Part shown: positions 22,540-34,224 of the stretch, piece after piece
How the letters are laid out: every line of letters starts with the position of its first letter
How positions within the stretch are numbered: position 1 is the stretch's first letter
NCBI GenBank assembly: GCA_023376005.1
Contig: CM042145.1
Span: forward strand, 21,331,384-21,395,383
Reading direction: 5' to 3'
DNA length: 64,000 nt
From: Doryteuthis pealeii
Taxonomy: Eukaryota; Mollusca; Cephalopoda; Myopsida; Loliginidae
Program-made: the position numbers and the translations under genes
The notes under the pieces: generated by a model
Told to the model about the DNA's origin: nothing
What the model saw: only the letters and a program-made list of their open reading frames with translations
The model's database searches: none

Positions 22540-22755
22540 TCTGACTTCGACTCCTCGATTTTTGGCACCTCCAACTCTGACTCTTCTTTATGATATTAAG
22601 AGATTATTAAGAGACTATGGCCTACCAATCTCATAAATATAAAACCATATATTATTTTTCAAGTGTGCACTGTATAACTTTACAGACTATGCTGAGGCCA
22701 TATAAAGTGTAAATTCAACTGGAGTTGAAGTCTTTATTTTTACCGACTCCAACTC
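22540..22755 (+). repeat. Interspersed repeat with CTCCAACTC ends
   Basis: Shares TGCACTGTATAACTTTACAG and TGGCACCTC-type ends with 45009-45420. Confidence 0.65.
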
Positions 22756-22756
22756 C

Positions 22757-23222
22757 TGTTGTTGTATACTCACATATACCCACATAATACGTTGGGTATA
22801 TAATAGAGAGAGAGACAGATAGAGTAGATGATAGATGATGGTCTTACTTGTTACATTCTGCTTGTTGACTCGCTGCTTATTGCTTCTACTGGCTCTAACT
22901 CATCGGCCATTTTCTCTGGGTTGACTTCTTTTCAGGGCTTCTGCTGGGGGTTGATCTTTGTTGATTTCTTCAGGCTTTCATCTCTTGTTTTAAGTTACTT
23001 AACAAGACTTGTTTGTTTTCTTTGATAAAGCTTTATTTCTAGAACCCAGCCTATGATTCTGCTGCGGGGGAGATGCCAACTCAGAGGGGCAACCTACAGG
23101 TCCACTCACTATGACTTCTCTGCCACACCTAACTAACTAAACTAAAACTTATTCTCACACCTGTACTGGAAGGTCAGTCGGGATCATCGTCATGCCAATC
23201 ATAATCCCAATCATAATTTCCC
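22757..23222 (-). mobile_element. LTR-like repeat, family 2
   Basis: Shares TTATTCTCACACCTGTACTG and AAGCTTTATTTCTAG with 10241-10686. Its right part (about 23100-23300) is duplicated at 23620-23800, with a LINE fragment in between. Confidence 0.6.
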
Positions 23223-23299
23223 ACCTCCGATTGTAAATCTAACAAACTTTATTTAGATATTCTAACTATAGGTACGTACATAATTTATGTTGTTGGCAT

Positions 23300-23540
23300 T
23301 CTTCCATCATCTATGTGAGTGGCTGAACAGGTCAATTTTTGAATGGCAATCTCTGTTGCAGTGACTGCAAACGAACAGTGATGCTTGCTGGAGTTGCTGT
23401 TGTCTCTCCTTCCTTTTGGCTCTCTTTTCTGTGGCGGCTTCTTTCCTCTCTTTTTCACTCCTTTTCATCCCTTGTCTGACAAGGCGGTGCCAGGCCGCTC
23501 AATTTTCTGCACCAACCTCCCATGTGTTAATGTTGATGTG
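23300..23540 (-). pseudogene. LINE ORF2 C-terminal fragment
   Basis: Minus: AAWHRLVRQGMKRSEKERKE then AATEKRAKRK, typical of AWRxLVxxGxxxxEE..RRxxRK ends of LINE proteins before zinc fingers. Confidence 0.6.
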
Positions 23541-24130
23541 GCATATCTTCATGTCCTTCTATTATGTAACATTTTGACCCTTTGTGTTCGACTGACTCCA
23601 CAGAAAATTTCCCACCTTCGATTTTAAATCTAACTAACTAAACTAAAACTTATTCTCACGCCTGTACCCAAAGGTCAGTCGGGATCATCGTCATACTAAT
23701 CATAAGCTCAACGGGTATGGAAAATTTCCCACCTGATTTTTAAATCTAACAAACTTTATTTAAATATTCTAACTACAGGTACATACATAATTTATAAGCT
23801 GCTTATAAAATTATGTAACACTTTGACCCTTTGTGTCCGACTCTGACTTCACAGCCCCTGGAATTTTTGTCTTTGAGGTGTAACTGTAAACAACTCATGA
23901 AGGTTGATGTGCTGTAAAACCAGCCAACTTATTCTATCAGTAATGAGGATGCAGTTACATTATGCATGTAATTCTTTCAGTAGCCTTGTATTCACTTCTG
24001 GCCATGATAATCTCTTTCTTCTAGATTTACAAGCATTTCCCTTGTAAATGCATTACCAATGCATTTCCCTTGTAAAATGCATTACCAATGCATTTCCCTT
24101 GTAAAATGCATTACAATGCATTACACATGT

Positions 24131-24235
24131 AATAGTCCTAGTGGTGCATTTGCAGAATGATTATCGCCATAGGAAATGGAAACCGTGCGACCAGGGTTCA
24201 AATCCTGGATGGAGTATTTTTGAATTTCATTTCAC
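24131..24235 (+). mobile_element. SINE-A head
   Basis: B box GGGTTCAAATCCTGGATGGA. It is followed by a LINE fragment. A second SINE-A (24505-24770) repeats the head. Confidence 0.65.
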
Positions 24236-24480
24236 CTGCCCCATATCACCCAAATCATCCGAGTAAGACGAACAGGACACTGCTGGAGGAGCAAGGATGA
24301 ACTCATAAGTGACGTCTCCTGTGGAAGCCAGCACAAGGGCTGTCCAGGAAAGATGTACATTGACCAGCTCTGCGTGGATACTGGGTGCTGCGCAGAGGAC
24401 CTCCTGAGAACAATGAGTGATAGGGATGGTTGGAGAGAGATTGTCATGGATATCCATACTGTCATGGATAACCATACTAA
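24235..24480 (+). pseudogene. LINE ORF2 C-terminal fragment
   Basis: The plus strand encodes IRVRRTGHCWRSKDELISDV and then YIDQLCVDTGCCAEDLLRTM, SDRDGWREIVMDI. This is the C-terminus of the same LINE family as 3.3-4.3 kb. It sits between two SINE-A heads. Confidence 0.75.
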
Positions 24481-24504
24481 TAGAGCAACAAGATGATGAT
24501 GACA

Positions 24505-24770
24505 CATGTAATAGCCCTAGTGGTGTTTTACAGAATGATTATTGTCATAGGAAATGGAAATGTCGACCAGGGTTCAAATCCTGGATGGAGTATTTTGCAT
24601 TCACTTTGTGCTAATGCCCTTAAGAAAAGCATGAATCCATCTGTTCTCTGCCAACTATGGGCAAATGGTATGGCAGACTGGGTTTTATAGCTTGGTAAGG
24701 CAACCAGCCTAGGAGAAGGAAAATTCTGATTTCAAATTCAGCTTTACTCTACTTAACATTGCACAAGCCA
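24505..24770 (+). mobile_element. SINE-A copy
   Basis: Head with GGGTTCAAATCCTGGATGGA at about 24569, body GCAGACTGGGTTTTATAGCT and AGGAGAAGGAAAATTCTGAT. Confidence 0.7.
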
Positions 24771-25239
24771 TTTTTGTTTAAAGTCGCTGAATACAGGAAT
24801 GGTTCAGCGCAGTGTACACACCTATATACATATATACTGAATTACAATTTGTTGTAATGTTTATCACTGGCGTGTTGTCCTGTGATAAGTGGCTATACAC
24901 TGCTTTGAAACAATGGTAACAATTTCCTTTTAATTGTATTGTACACTACAACAAATATATTAGAATTAATTATTTTTTTAGATATACTTAATAAATCCTA
25001 CATGTGATATACAGCCAACATATATTAAAGAAATTTTATATATTATACAATTTTTTTTGATAGATATACTTAATAAATCCAACATATATTAAGAAATTTT
25101 AGATTTATAACAAATTATATTATAGTAAAAATCAGAAGTTTTCAACATGCAACCTTTCACCCAACTTTCAAAATTTTCTTTTCTCCTTTGGCGGGGGGGG
25201 GGGGGGGGGTAGGGAGATGTAGAATCAACCTCCAGAACT

Positions 25240-25510
25240 AGTCTCACCATTGATAGAGTTTAACGTCATACCCAAGACAAGAAGCCTTCTCGACATATTG
25301 ATAAAAAGGGTTGGGGCTTGCATAATGGCAATAGGGTTGGGACAATCATATAGGTGCTAGGGCTTGATGTGATCAGCAATTGATCGGAGGAGATCTCTCC
25401 GATTGCCTGTCTAGCCTAAGTGAGGGTCGAGGTGGAGTGTTGCATGTCAGACTGCTCAACCACCAGGGTTCCATCCTTAAGCATCACAGGTCACCACCCA
25501 CCATGAGCTA
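25240..25510 (-). mobile_element. SINE-C fragment
   Basis: It matches the middle and 5' part of SINE-C (minus sense), e.g. CATATAGGTGCTAGGGCTTG. A G-run of about 19 bases precedes it at 25190-25209. Confidence 0.65.
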
Positions 25511-25659
25511 AGCTTTGTAACCCTTGGGCTGAAAAGGTTAAGTTAGTTGGATTTTATGGCAATAAAGCCCTGTTGGGTTATTTTATTCATTCTTGTTGGG
25601 TAGTCATTTTTTTTATTAAACTAAATTTTTCTTTTAAACACTTTTTTAAGACTCATTAT

Positions 25660-26130
25660 TTGATCTATTTAACCCTAGAAGGGACCCTAACAGTTACTTC
25701 CACCCAGGCAGAATGGACCTGGAAGTAATGGCAAATGAAGGGGTAATCCAACACTCCAGAGCTCAGAATTGGAACTTCACCACTAGATGCAGTTTAACGT
25801 CATATCCAAGCACTAAAGACCCGGACACTGCCCTCTAGTACATATATGATACAAAGAGTTGGGAGTTTACCATAAGGGCATTAGGGTTGGGAAATCATAC
25901 ATGTGCTAGGGATTGACGTGACCAACCAATTGATCGGAGAGGGCCTCTGTGACCACCTGACTAGCCAAAATAAGGGTCAAAGTGAAGTTTTGCATATCAT
26001 GGACTGCTCAGCCCCAGGGTTCTGTCCTTTAAGTATCACTGGTCGCCACCCTGGCCAAGGTGGGGGATTTTACCCATCTGTAGAGGTGCAGTCGGCATAT
26101 TCTACACAGCACCAGCTAACAAGGCAAATC
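25660..26130 (-). mobile_element. SINE-C copy
   Basis: Diverged copy from GGGACCCTAACAG to the 5' end near 26125 (CCAGCTAACAAGGC). An open frame at 25903-26145 is only a reading through this repeat. Confidence 0.65.
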
Positions 26131-26280
26131 TTTTTTGTATTGTAAATAACATCAGATATTATGATTGCAATCTTGTGAATTTTTTTTCTGTCCTTTAATG
26201 ATGCGAGACCTGGGCCTTCTTAGTTAAGCTTTGTGGCCCTTGGGCTGATAAGGGTTAAGGACCCTAATTATAAATGCAGA

Positions 26281-26580
26281 TATATACATAGTGTGGAGGT
26301 GCATAGTGTAATGGTTAGAGTTGTAGGAAATTAACTTTTCGACCAGAGTTCAAATCCTGGACGAAGCGTTTGCATTTTCACATAGCGCAAATCCCTTGGG
26401 AAGGTATGTCTCTAACTACTCTCTTCCAGCTATGGGATAATAGTTGGGCAGACTGGGCTCTTTAACTTGCTAGGTAAACAGTCTAGGGAAAAGGAAAACT
26501 CTGAATTCAACCTAGTAAATCCGCTTAAGAATTGACCTTTCATGTCACATCCTGCTTGTGTAGAGGAGTTGGTAAATAAA
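26281..26580 (+). mobile_element. SINE-A copy
   Basis: A box GTGTAATGGTTAGAGTTG, B box GAGTTCAAATCCTGG, end TCACATCCTGCTTGTGTAGA. Confidence 0.8.
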
Positions 26581-26837
26581 TATATTATAATCATTTTTTG
26601 GATGATAAGTTTTTTTTTGGGGGGGGGGTCAGGAAATATAAATGCTACAATGTTGAATTTAGAGATTTCAAATTTTAAATAAAGAATGATTAGCTCTTTT
26701 TTTGTCATCCAATTTTTAAGGTCTCTGATTTTAATAATGTCTAAAGTTATGGCTGAAAGCATTTGATTAAAAAATGTTTGGATAATATTTAGACACATTA
26801 ATCTCAGACCTATATTCTCTATGAAATGTTTGTGGCG

Positions 26838-26975
26838 TATGGTTAACACTTAGGAAATGGACATGGTGAACTGAGTTCAAATCCTGGTCAAGGCAGTTTG
26901 CTTTTTACACAACGCTAATGAATTATGGCCAAGTCAAATTGAAAGTATTGGTTCTGGCTAGATTTAACAAATTAA
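26838..26975 (+). mobile_element. SINE-A head joined to 5S-derived satellite
   Basis: The head (GTGGCGTATGGTTAACACTT; GAGTTCAAATCCTGGTCAAG) leads into the satellite at 26981. SINE-A body resumes after the satellite, at 28430. Confidence 0.6.
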
Positions 26976-26980
26976 GCTGT

Positions 26981-28415
26981 GATGAGCCTGTTCAATACTT
27001 AGATGGGTGACCATTTAAGCAACAGCAGGCACTGTAAGAAACCAATATCAAATGACTTGATTCAGCATTAAATGACCTGAAAAGGGTTGATATGCGTGAT
27101 GAGCATGTTCTGTACATAGATGGGTGACATTTAAGCAATAGCAGGCACTGTAAGAAACCAAATATAAAAATGACTTGATTCAGCATTAAATGACTGAAAA
27201 GGGTTGATATGCCATGATGAGCATGTTCTACACTTAGATGGGTGACCATTTAAGCAACAGCAGGCACTGTAAGAAACCAAATATTAAAATGACTTGATTC
27301 AGCATTAAATGACCTGAAAAGGGTTGAATATGCCGTGATGAGCATGTTCTGTACATAGATGGGTGACCATTTAAGCAACAGCAGGCACTGTAAGAAACCA
27401 AATATCAAAATGTTTGATTCAGCATTAAATGACCTGAAAAGGGTTGATATGCCGTGATGAGCATGTTCTGTACATAGATGGGTGACCATTTAAGCAATAG
27501 CAGGCACTGTAAGAAACCAAATATAAAAATGACTTGATTCAGCATTAAATGACTGAAAAGGGTTGATATGCCATGATGAGCATGTTCTACCTTAGATGGG
27601 TGACCATTTAAGCAACAGCAGGCACTGTAAGAACCAAAATATTAAAATGACTTGATTCAGCATTAAATGACCTGAAAGGGTTGATATGCGTGATGAGCAT
27701 GTTCTGTATTAGATGGGTGACAATTTAAGCAACAGCAGGCACTGTAAGAAACCAAAATATCAAAATGTCTTGATTCAGCATTAAATGACCTGAAAGGGTT
27801 GATATGCCGTGATGAGGCATGTTTGTACATAGATGGGTGACATTTAAGCAATAGCAGGCACTGTTAAGAACCAAATATAAAATTGACTTGATTCAGCATT
27901 AAATGACCTGAAAAGGGTTGATATGCCATGATGAGCATGTTTACACTTAGATGGGTGACCATTTAAGCAACAGCAGGCACTGTAAGAAACCAAATATCAA
28001 AATGACTTGATTCAGCATTAAATGACCTGAAAGGGTTGATATGCCGTGATGAGCATGTTCTGTACATAGATGGGGTGACCATTTAAGCAACAGCAGGTAC
28101 TGTAAGAAAACAAATATCAAAATGACTTGAATTGGCATTAAATGACCTAAAAAGGGTTGATATGCCATGATGAGCCTGTTCTGTACTTAGATGGGTGACA
28201 ATTTAAGCAACAGCAGGCACTGTAATAAACAAAATATCAAAATGACTTAATTCAGCATTAAATGACCTGAAAAGGGTTGATATGCCGGGATGAGCATATT
28301 CTGTACTTAGATGGGTGACCATTTAAGCAACAGTAGGCACTGTAAGAAAACGAATATCAAAATGACTTGAATTTGCATTAAATGACCTAAAAAGGGTTGA
28401 TATGTTGTAAAATAA
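26981..28415 (+). repeat. 118-bp satellite, 5S rRNA box C plus SINE tail, 12 units
   Basis: Twelve units of about 117-120 bp. Each has TACATAGATGGGTGACCATT and GCAACAGCAGGCACTGTAAG, resembling the 3' part of 5S rRNA. Each also has CATTAAATGACC and GGGTTGATATGCCGT, the 3' tail motif of SINE-C. The last unit ends in GTTGATATGTTGTAAAATAA like a retroelement terminus. Open frames on the minus strand are by-products of the repeat. Confidence 0.85.
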
Positions 28416-28429
28416 AACAACCAACCATA

Positions 28430-29300
28430 GTGCTGATACCTTTGGAAAAAGTATGAATCCAACTATTCTCCCCCTAGCTGTGGGTAAATGACCTTGAATA
28501 CATGTGAAAATATTCTGTCCCTCAGAATTCCCTTTTAGTTGAGTAATCTTGGATGATTACAAAGTTGTTTTATAACAATGGACACCACAAGAACAAATTT
28601 TATTAGAGAAACATTTGATATGTTAGTACAAGTTTTTAAAATGGCACAAGGCTTTTTTTATCACTTGGTATGGCAACCGATCTTGGAGAAGGAAAACTCA
28701 ATGTTGTATATTGTACAAATGGAAATAGGAATTTCCGGTTAAATTAAACAAAGAATGCCAAAGGACTTTTTTTCCCGGTAAAAGCGAACAAAGAAGTTAA
28801 AAAACGGAAGAGAGGGTTTCCGGTCGAGGAAGCAGGGAGAGGATAAAGAAATATATAACAAATGTCCATTATCAGATCAAAAGATAAAGATGCGGAGGCG
28901 TACCTATCAATATAAAGGCGAGAAGATTCGAGCCGACACACAGAGACGCCAGCCGGCAGCCGAAAGGACACTTCACGTCTCCCGTCAGAAAACACCCCTC
29001 GGGCACTCATTGTAAGCTCTGCGCCTTCATCACCCACACACCGAAGAAAATAAAGAAGGGTCCTCTCTTTGTACATACGTATCTGTTGTTTATTGAAGTC
29101 CAGTAGTCGGTAGTAGCTGACTACTAACATACATCGCTTTGGGTACAGTGAAAAGCCCAGTACTAACATACACGAATTTAGTGTCATGAATTTGAAGCTG
29201 CTATACAACATGCATTCAAACTGGTTAAACTCTGCTTAAAAAATGACCTTGTGTCACATCCTGCTCATGTTGAGGGGTTGGGTAAATACATATATTCTCT
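28430..29300 (+). mobile_element. SINE-A body split by a solo LTR
   Basis: SINE-A body 28430-28700, then an LTR (28702-29210), then the SINE end 29211-29300 (TCACATCCTGCTCATGTTGA). The head is replaced by the 5S-derived satellite. Confidence 0.7.
28702..29210 (+). mobile_element. Solo LTR inserted in SINE-A
   Basis: Ends TGTTGTAT..ATACAACA, about 509 bp. A TATA-like ATCAATATAAAGGCGAG at about 28905 and AATAAAG at 29050 lie in the promoter-then-polyA order of an LTR. Its GC-rich centre stands out. SINE-A sequence continues on both sides. No clear target duplication. The 155-codon minus frame inside is not supported as a gene. Confidence 0.7.
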
Positions 29301-29309
29301 AGTATATGT

Positions 29310-29605
29310 GGACGTGCATGGTGCAATGGTTATTTTCATAGGAAATGGACTCTGTGACATGAGTTCAAATTATGGATGAGACTGTTTTCATTCAATATAG
29401 TGCTAATACCCTTGGGAAAGGTATGCATCCAAATATTCTTCCTCCAGCTATGGGTAAATAGTAAAGTAGACTGGGCTCTTTAATCTTGGTAAGGCAATCA
29501 GTCTTGGAGAAGGAAAAATCTGAATTCAAATCGGTTAGACTCTGCTTTAAAAAATAGACATTGTGTCACATCCTGCTTGTGTGGAGGGGGTTGGGTAAAT
29601 ACATA
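29310..29605 (+). mobile_element. SINE-A copy
   Basis: Head GTGCATGGTGCAATGGTTA, B box GAGTTCAAATTATGG, full body and end CTTGTGTGGAGGGGGTTGG. Confidence 0.8.
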
Positions 29606-29684
29606 TATTCTTTAATATGCAAACAAGAAAAATAAATTTAAAAAAAAAAAAACTTGCATTAATGAAAGATTGGTGTCTTAATAT

Positions 29685-29800
29685 ATATGGAGGTATGTGG
29701 TGTAATGGTTAGTCGTAGGAAATGGACTCGTCTGGGTTCAAATCCTGGACGAGGCTGTTTGCATTTCATATAGTGCTAATACCATGTCTCCATTTTGAAA
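29685..29800 (+). mobile_element. SINE-A 5' part
   Basis: Head and B box (TGGGTTCAAATCCTGGACGA) present; it stops after ATAGTGCTAATACC. Confidence 0.7.
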
Positions 29801-29892
29801 ATTGTCACCCTATTTATTCTTGTGGCAAAATGTGATAAGCTTACTCATATATATATATTATATATATATATTATATATATTTACCCCCCCCC

Positions 29893-30137
29893 CCCGCACG
29901 AGCAGGATGTGACACAAGGTCAATTTTTTAAGCGGAGTTCAACAGGTTTGAATTCAGAGTTTTCCTTTTTCTAAACCAAGGTTAAAGAGCCCAGTCTGCC
30001 CTACTATTTACCCATAGCTGGAAGGAGAGTAGGATTCATACCTTTCCCAAGGGTATTAACGCTAAGTGAAATGTAATTACCACATCCAGGATTTGAACTC
30101 GGCGCGACGATAACCATTACACCACGCGCTTCCTCAT
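29893..30137 (-). mobile_element. SINE-A copy
   Basis: Minus copy beginning in a C-run and CGCACGAGCAGGATGTGACA. Head complement AACCATTACACCACGCGC at 30113-30131. Confidence 0.8.
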
Positions 30138-30402
30138 ATATATATATATATGTGTCTCCATCTTATATAATTAAAATGTCTTGAGACTGAATGTCTATTA
30201 TCTAAACCATTTACAAATAACTTTGAAAATTCATTTCATTATTTTTCTGACAACATCCATTAAAAATCAGACAACTTTTAAAATAGAAAAAAAAATGATG
30301 GAAGACATAGCAATAAAATATATTATCTGATATTTTTAGTTTGTGAGTGTGCTGTGTATATCCCCTATATATATATATATATATATATATAGTATATATA
30401 TA

Positions 30403-31042
30403 TCTTATTATAATGGAGATTGTGTGTTTTTCTGTCTGTAACCGAAACTATATTACTACTCAAGTCACAATTCCCTTAATTATTTACGTCAAATTCTCCA
30501 TGATTTCATTCTTTTAAATCTTCAGTTATTAATAAAAATTGTTTTACATATTAATACTGTTGATCATATCTACGTGCTAATAACATGCAATTCTATTTAT
30601 ATATACAACAAAATGGCGGTTTACAGTTTGAACGAGAAGGCTAATTTGCATATTGATATTTAAAATTTTATCTTAATAAATATGTGCTTGGTATTATTGA
30701 TTTCTAATTATTTGGTTTTATCTTAAGAAATATAAACAAAAATCTCGTGGATAAATCTTAAAAGAAATTTATTTACAAGAAGAAATAACTGTAATATTAT
30801 CCTTTACTTTCTATTTTAACTAAATAGTTAAATTAGGAAAATTTACCAATGAAAGAGGGGAGTAATGGAAAATGATGGAATAGTTAGTTTCAAAGTTGTT
30901 CTATTTTTCGATTATACCCCCTCTGTTGCAGATCTTTTTATCTGCATTCTTAGTCAGTTTCATTAGCCTTTCTAATTTAATATGATATTTTATTATATCA
31001 AAACTTAACTACTTGCACCCAGAGGGTGCATATATTTGCTAG
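30403..31042 (+). mobile_element. Non-autonomous Helitron
   Basis: Starts TCTTATTATAATGGAG next to a TA array. Hairpin GCACCCAGAGGGTGC at 31015-31029 and CTAG at 31039-31042. Same family as 16588-17215. Confidence 0.87.
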
Positions 31043-31095
31043 TATATATAAACTTGTATGCATACATAACTCCTGAGTATAAGTATGTATACATT

Positions 31096-31130
<35 letters not shown>

Positions 31131-31364
31131 GGGTTGGTTTAGAAAATAATTAGATTGAGTTTTTATTATTCAGGTTAGCAACCCTGATTTAAAATAAACT
31201 GATCAATTTCGACCTTGAATACATGTGAACATATTCAATTCATGTTTACCTCTCAGAATTTGTTTTATTTGTGTTATCTCAAGATTATTACAAGACTATT
31301 TTATTATGTGTGCTATAAGAATTGACTGCAAAATCAAATTTTAGATTTTAAAAAGGAAGTGAGA

Positions 31365-31421
<57 letters not shown>

Positions 31422-31544
31422 GAGAAGATATATCAGTAACAAATATATATATACATATACATACACACAGAGAAGTATATATCAGTATACAAATATATAT
31501 ATATATATACATATACACACACACAGAGAAGTATATATCAGTAT

Positions 31545-31585
<41 letters not shown>

Positions 31586-31813
31586 CACACACACAGAGAA
31601 GTATATATCAGTATACAAATATATATATATATAATATATATATATATACATATACACACACACAGAGAAGTATATATCAGTATACATATATAGTATATAT
31701 ATATATATATTATATATATATATACATATACATACACACAGAGAAGTATATATCAGTATACAAATATATATATATATACATATACATACACACAGAGAAG
31801 TATATATCAGTAT

Positions 31814-31854
<41 letters not shown>

Positions 31855-32526
31855 CATACACACAGAGAAGTATATATCAGTATACAAATATATATATATA
31901 TATATTACATATACACACACACAGAGAAGTATATATCAGTATACAAAATATATATATATATATATACATATACACACACACAGAGAAGTATATATCAGTA
32001 TACAAATATATATATATATATGCCGAAACACGTGTCTGTGGATGACTTATTATTATTAATATATATATATATTATACATATACACACACACAGAGAAGTA
32101 TATATCAGATATATCAAATATATATATATTATATATATATACATATACACACACACAGAGAAGTATATATCAGTATACAAATATATATATATAATATATA
32201 ATATATATAATTTACATACACACAGAGAAGTATATATCAGTATACAAATATATATATATACATATACATACACACAGAGAAGTAATATCAGTATAAAATA
32301 TATATATATATATACATATACATACACACAGAGAAGTATAATCAGTATACAAATATATATATATATATACATATACATACACACAGAGAAGTATATCAGT
32401 ATACAAATATATATATATATACATAACATACACACATATACATACACACAGAGAAGTATATATCAGTATACAAAATATATATATATATACATATACATAC
32501 ACACAGAAAGTATATATTCAGTATAC

Positions 32527-32557
<31 letters not shown>

Positions 32558-32560
32558 ATA
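31365..32560 (+). repeat. Compound TA/CA array with GAGAAGTATATATCAG unit
   Basis: About 18 units of (TA)n, CATACACACACAGAGAAGTA, TATATCAGTATACAAA. At 32021-32058 one unit is replaced by a hammerhead 3' fragment, GCCGAAACACGTGTCTGTGG. Long Tyr/Ile open frames across it (both strands) are not genes. Confidence 0.92.
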
Positions 32561-32775
32561 GAATAGAATAAATATATAAAGGTTTTATATATTTATTTAT
32601 TGATCACAAATGATGTACCTTTGTCATCAAATAAATAAATATATAAACCTTTATATATTATTTTATTATATTATATAATAGCTCTATTTTTATATTGAGC
32701 ACTCTCCCAAATGATACTGCCACTTTGGCATCCGTTCCAGTAAAAGCTGAAACAGTGCCAATCCCACACTATAGT

Positions 32776-32806
<31 letters not shown>

Positions 32807-32893
32807 GTCAGTATATAAATATATATATATACACACACGAGTATAAAAGTGTATATATATGTATACACACAGAAAAACAGGTGTGTGTGTGTT

Positions 32894-32932
<39 letters not shown>

Positions 32933-33022
32933 TATATATATATGGGAGTAAATATGGAAATAATCCGACAATATTAAGAAATTTGAAAAAACAAGTGTTC
33001 CAAAAATGAGGTGAATTTATTT

Positions 33023-33066
33023 ATCGACGCTTAAACGTTTCGGTTTCTTTAAACCTTCATCAGGAT
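33023..33066 (-). ncRNA. Hammerhead-like motif with GUC cleavage triplet
   Basis: Minus strand: ATC, core CTGATGA, one extra A, stem II GGTTT-AAAG-AAACC, GAAA, stem III ACG/CGT with a 6-nt loop, cleavage base C (so the triplet is GTC), then GAT pairing with ATC. The extra A between the core and stem II recurs in several families here and is the main reason for caution. Confidence 0.72.
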
Positions 33067-33138
33067 GTAATAAGGGGTGAAGAAATTGATGGATCTTTTA
33101 TAGATGACAGGAGATAAAATATCTGTAATAAAGATTAC

Positions 33139-33182
33139 ATCCTGATGAAGGTTTAAAGAAACCGAAACGTTTAAACATTGAT
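33139..33182 (+). ncRNA. Hammerhead-like motif, cleavage triplet lost
   Basis: Facing copy of 33023-33066. ATC, CTGATGA, stem II GGTTT/AAACC and GAAA are identical, but the GCGTC segment of the partner reads ACATT. Stem III pairing and the GUC triplet are therefore lost. Confidence 0.65.
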
Positions 33183-33229
33183 AAATTAATTCACCTCATT
33201 TTTGGAACACTTGTTTTTTCAAATTTCTT

Positions 33230-33269
<40 letters not shown>

Positions 33270-33572
33270 AATTTTTTTTACTTCCTCTAAACCTGTAAGT
33301 ATATTTGTCTTTTACATAAGACAATCATCAAGTGATATGTTCATCTCTGTCTATAGAAAATTAGCTACCATTTATTTATTTTCTGCCTGTGCACTTCTCT
33401 TATAGAATCAAATGTCAGATGAATTATCTCTCAGTGGTGCTTATGTCAATCCACAGGCCAGAGCGGCCAGACTTCAAGTTTATATTTTTCTTGATAATAA
33501 ATGTCTTAACCAGTTGTCAATAGCAGCTAATGCCAAATCCCAACACTGCAACAATTCTGATGGCATTTCTTG

Positions 33573-33606
<34 letters not shown>

Positions 33607-33932
33607 ATATACATGTGTGTGTGTATGTTATGTATAAACTTTGTTCTTGTGAACGTTGTTTTTTTGGTTTTTTGAAGCATTGGAAAAAAGAAAAAAAAAC
33701 CAGAAAAACAGAACAAAAATCAGAATTTTAATATTCAATTGTTGTTCTGTTCCTGGTTTGATCAATTCCGATATTTTGGGTGAACCTTCACCCTTTTTCA
33801 ATATATATATATATACATATGTATAACGGTTCCATTTCAGCATTCCAAAAGTAATTTTTAAAAAATTCTCTTTGTACATTTCCAAAAATTCTCCATTTTT
33901 TCCACAACAAATTTTTTCATTCAAAATAAAAT

Positions 33933-34015
33933 TTCACTCTGATGAAGCTCGAATCTTCTCTGTGTGCGGAATATTTTCACACAGATGAACTGACCGAAAC
34001 ACATGTATAAGTGAT
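33933..34015 (+). ncRNA. Hammerhead-like motif with extended stem II
   Basis: CTGATGA (33939-33945), then an imperfect stem containing CTGTGTG/CACACAG, then CC GAAA (33996-33999) and ACA..TGT. AGTGA downstream can pair with TCACT upstream of the core. Stem III register is uncertain, so this is a relative rather than a proven ribozyme. Confidence 0.5.
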
Positions 34016-34224
34016 ATTGATTAAATTCATCTTTTACTATCCGTTCTGTTCTTTCTTTTCTTTATTCATTCTTCCTCATATACATATATATATATCTGTC
34101 AGTAAAGACATGGCCTCCTATTTCTCATTGTGTAAAAGTTATTTTCTTATTAATATTAATTATATGACTATTATTCATATAAACTAATATTATTATTTTC
34201 ACTCCTTTTGAGTTTTTCACATCA

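Larger units (their letters stand above)
32945..33235. mobile_element. Ribozyme-bearing foldback, Penelope-like
   Basis: The arms run from about 32960 to 33075 and from 33130 to 33232. They share sequences such as the hammerhead cores and the outer AAATTTGAAAAAACAAGTG, flanked by TA and TG microsatellites. Confidence 0.65.

Noticed and set aside
28744..29211. 155-codon minus-strand open frame
   Set aside because: It runs through the solo LTR on its antisense strand, with no recognisable domain.
32020..32571. 183-codon open frame rich in Tyr/Ile/His/Thr
   Set aside because: It is a translation of the TA/CA microsatellite array. Similar frames exist on both strands there.
33290..33345. Hammerhead motif on minus strand (TTGATGATTGTCTT..AAGACAA)
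   Set aside because: First core base changed and GAAA absent. Only the stem is kept.
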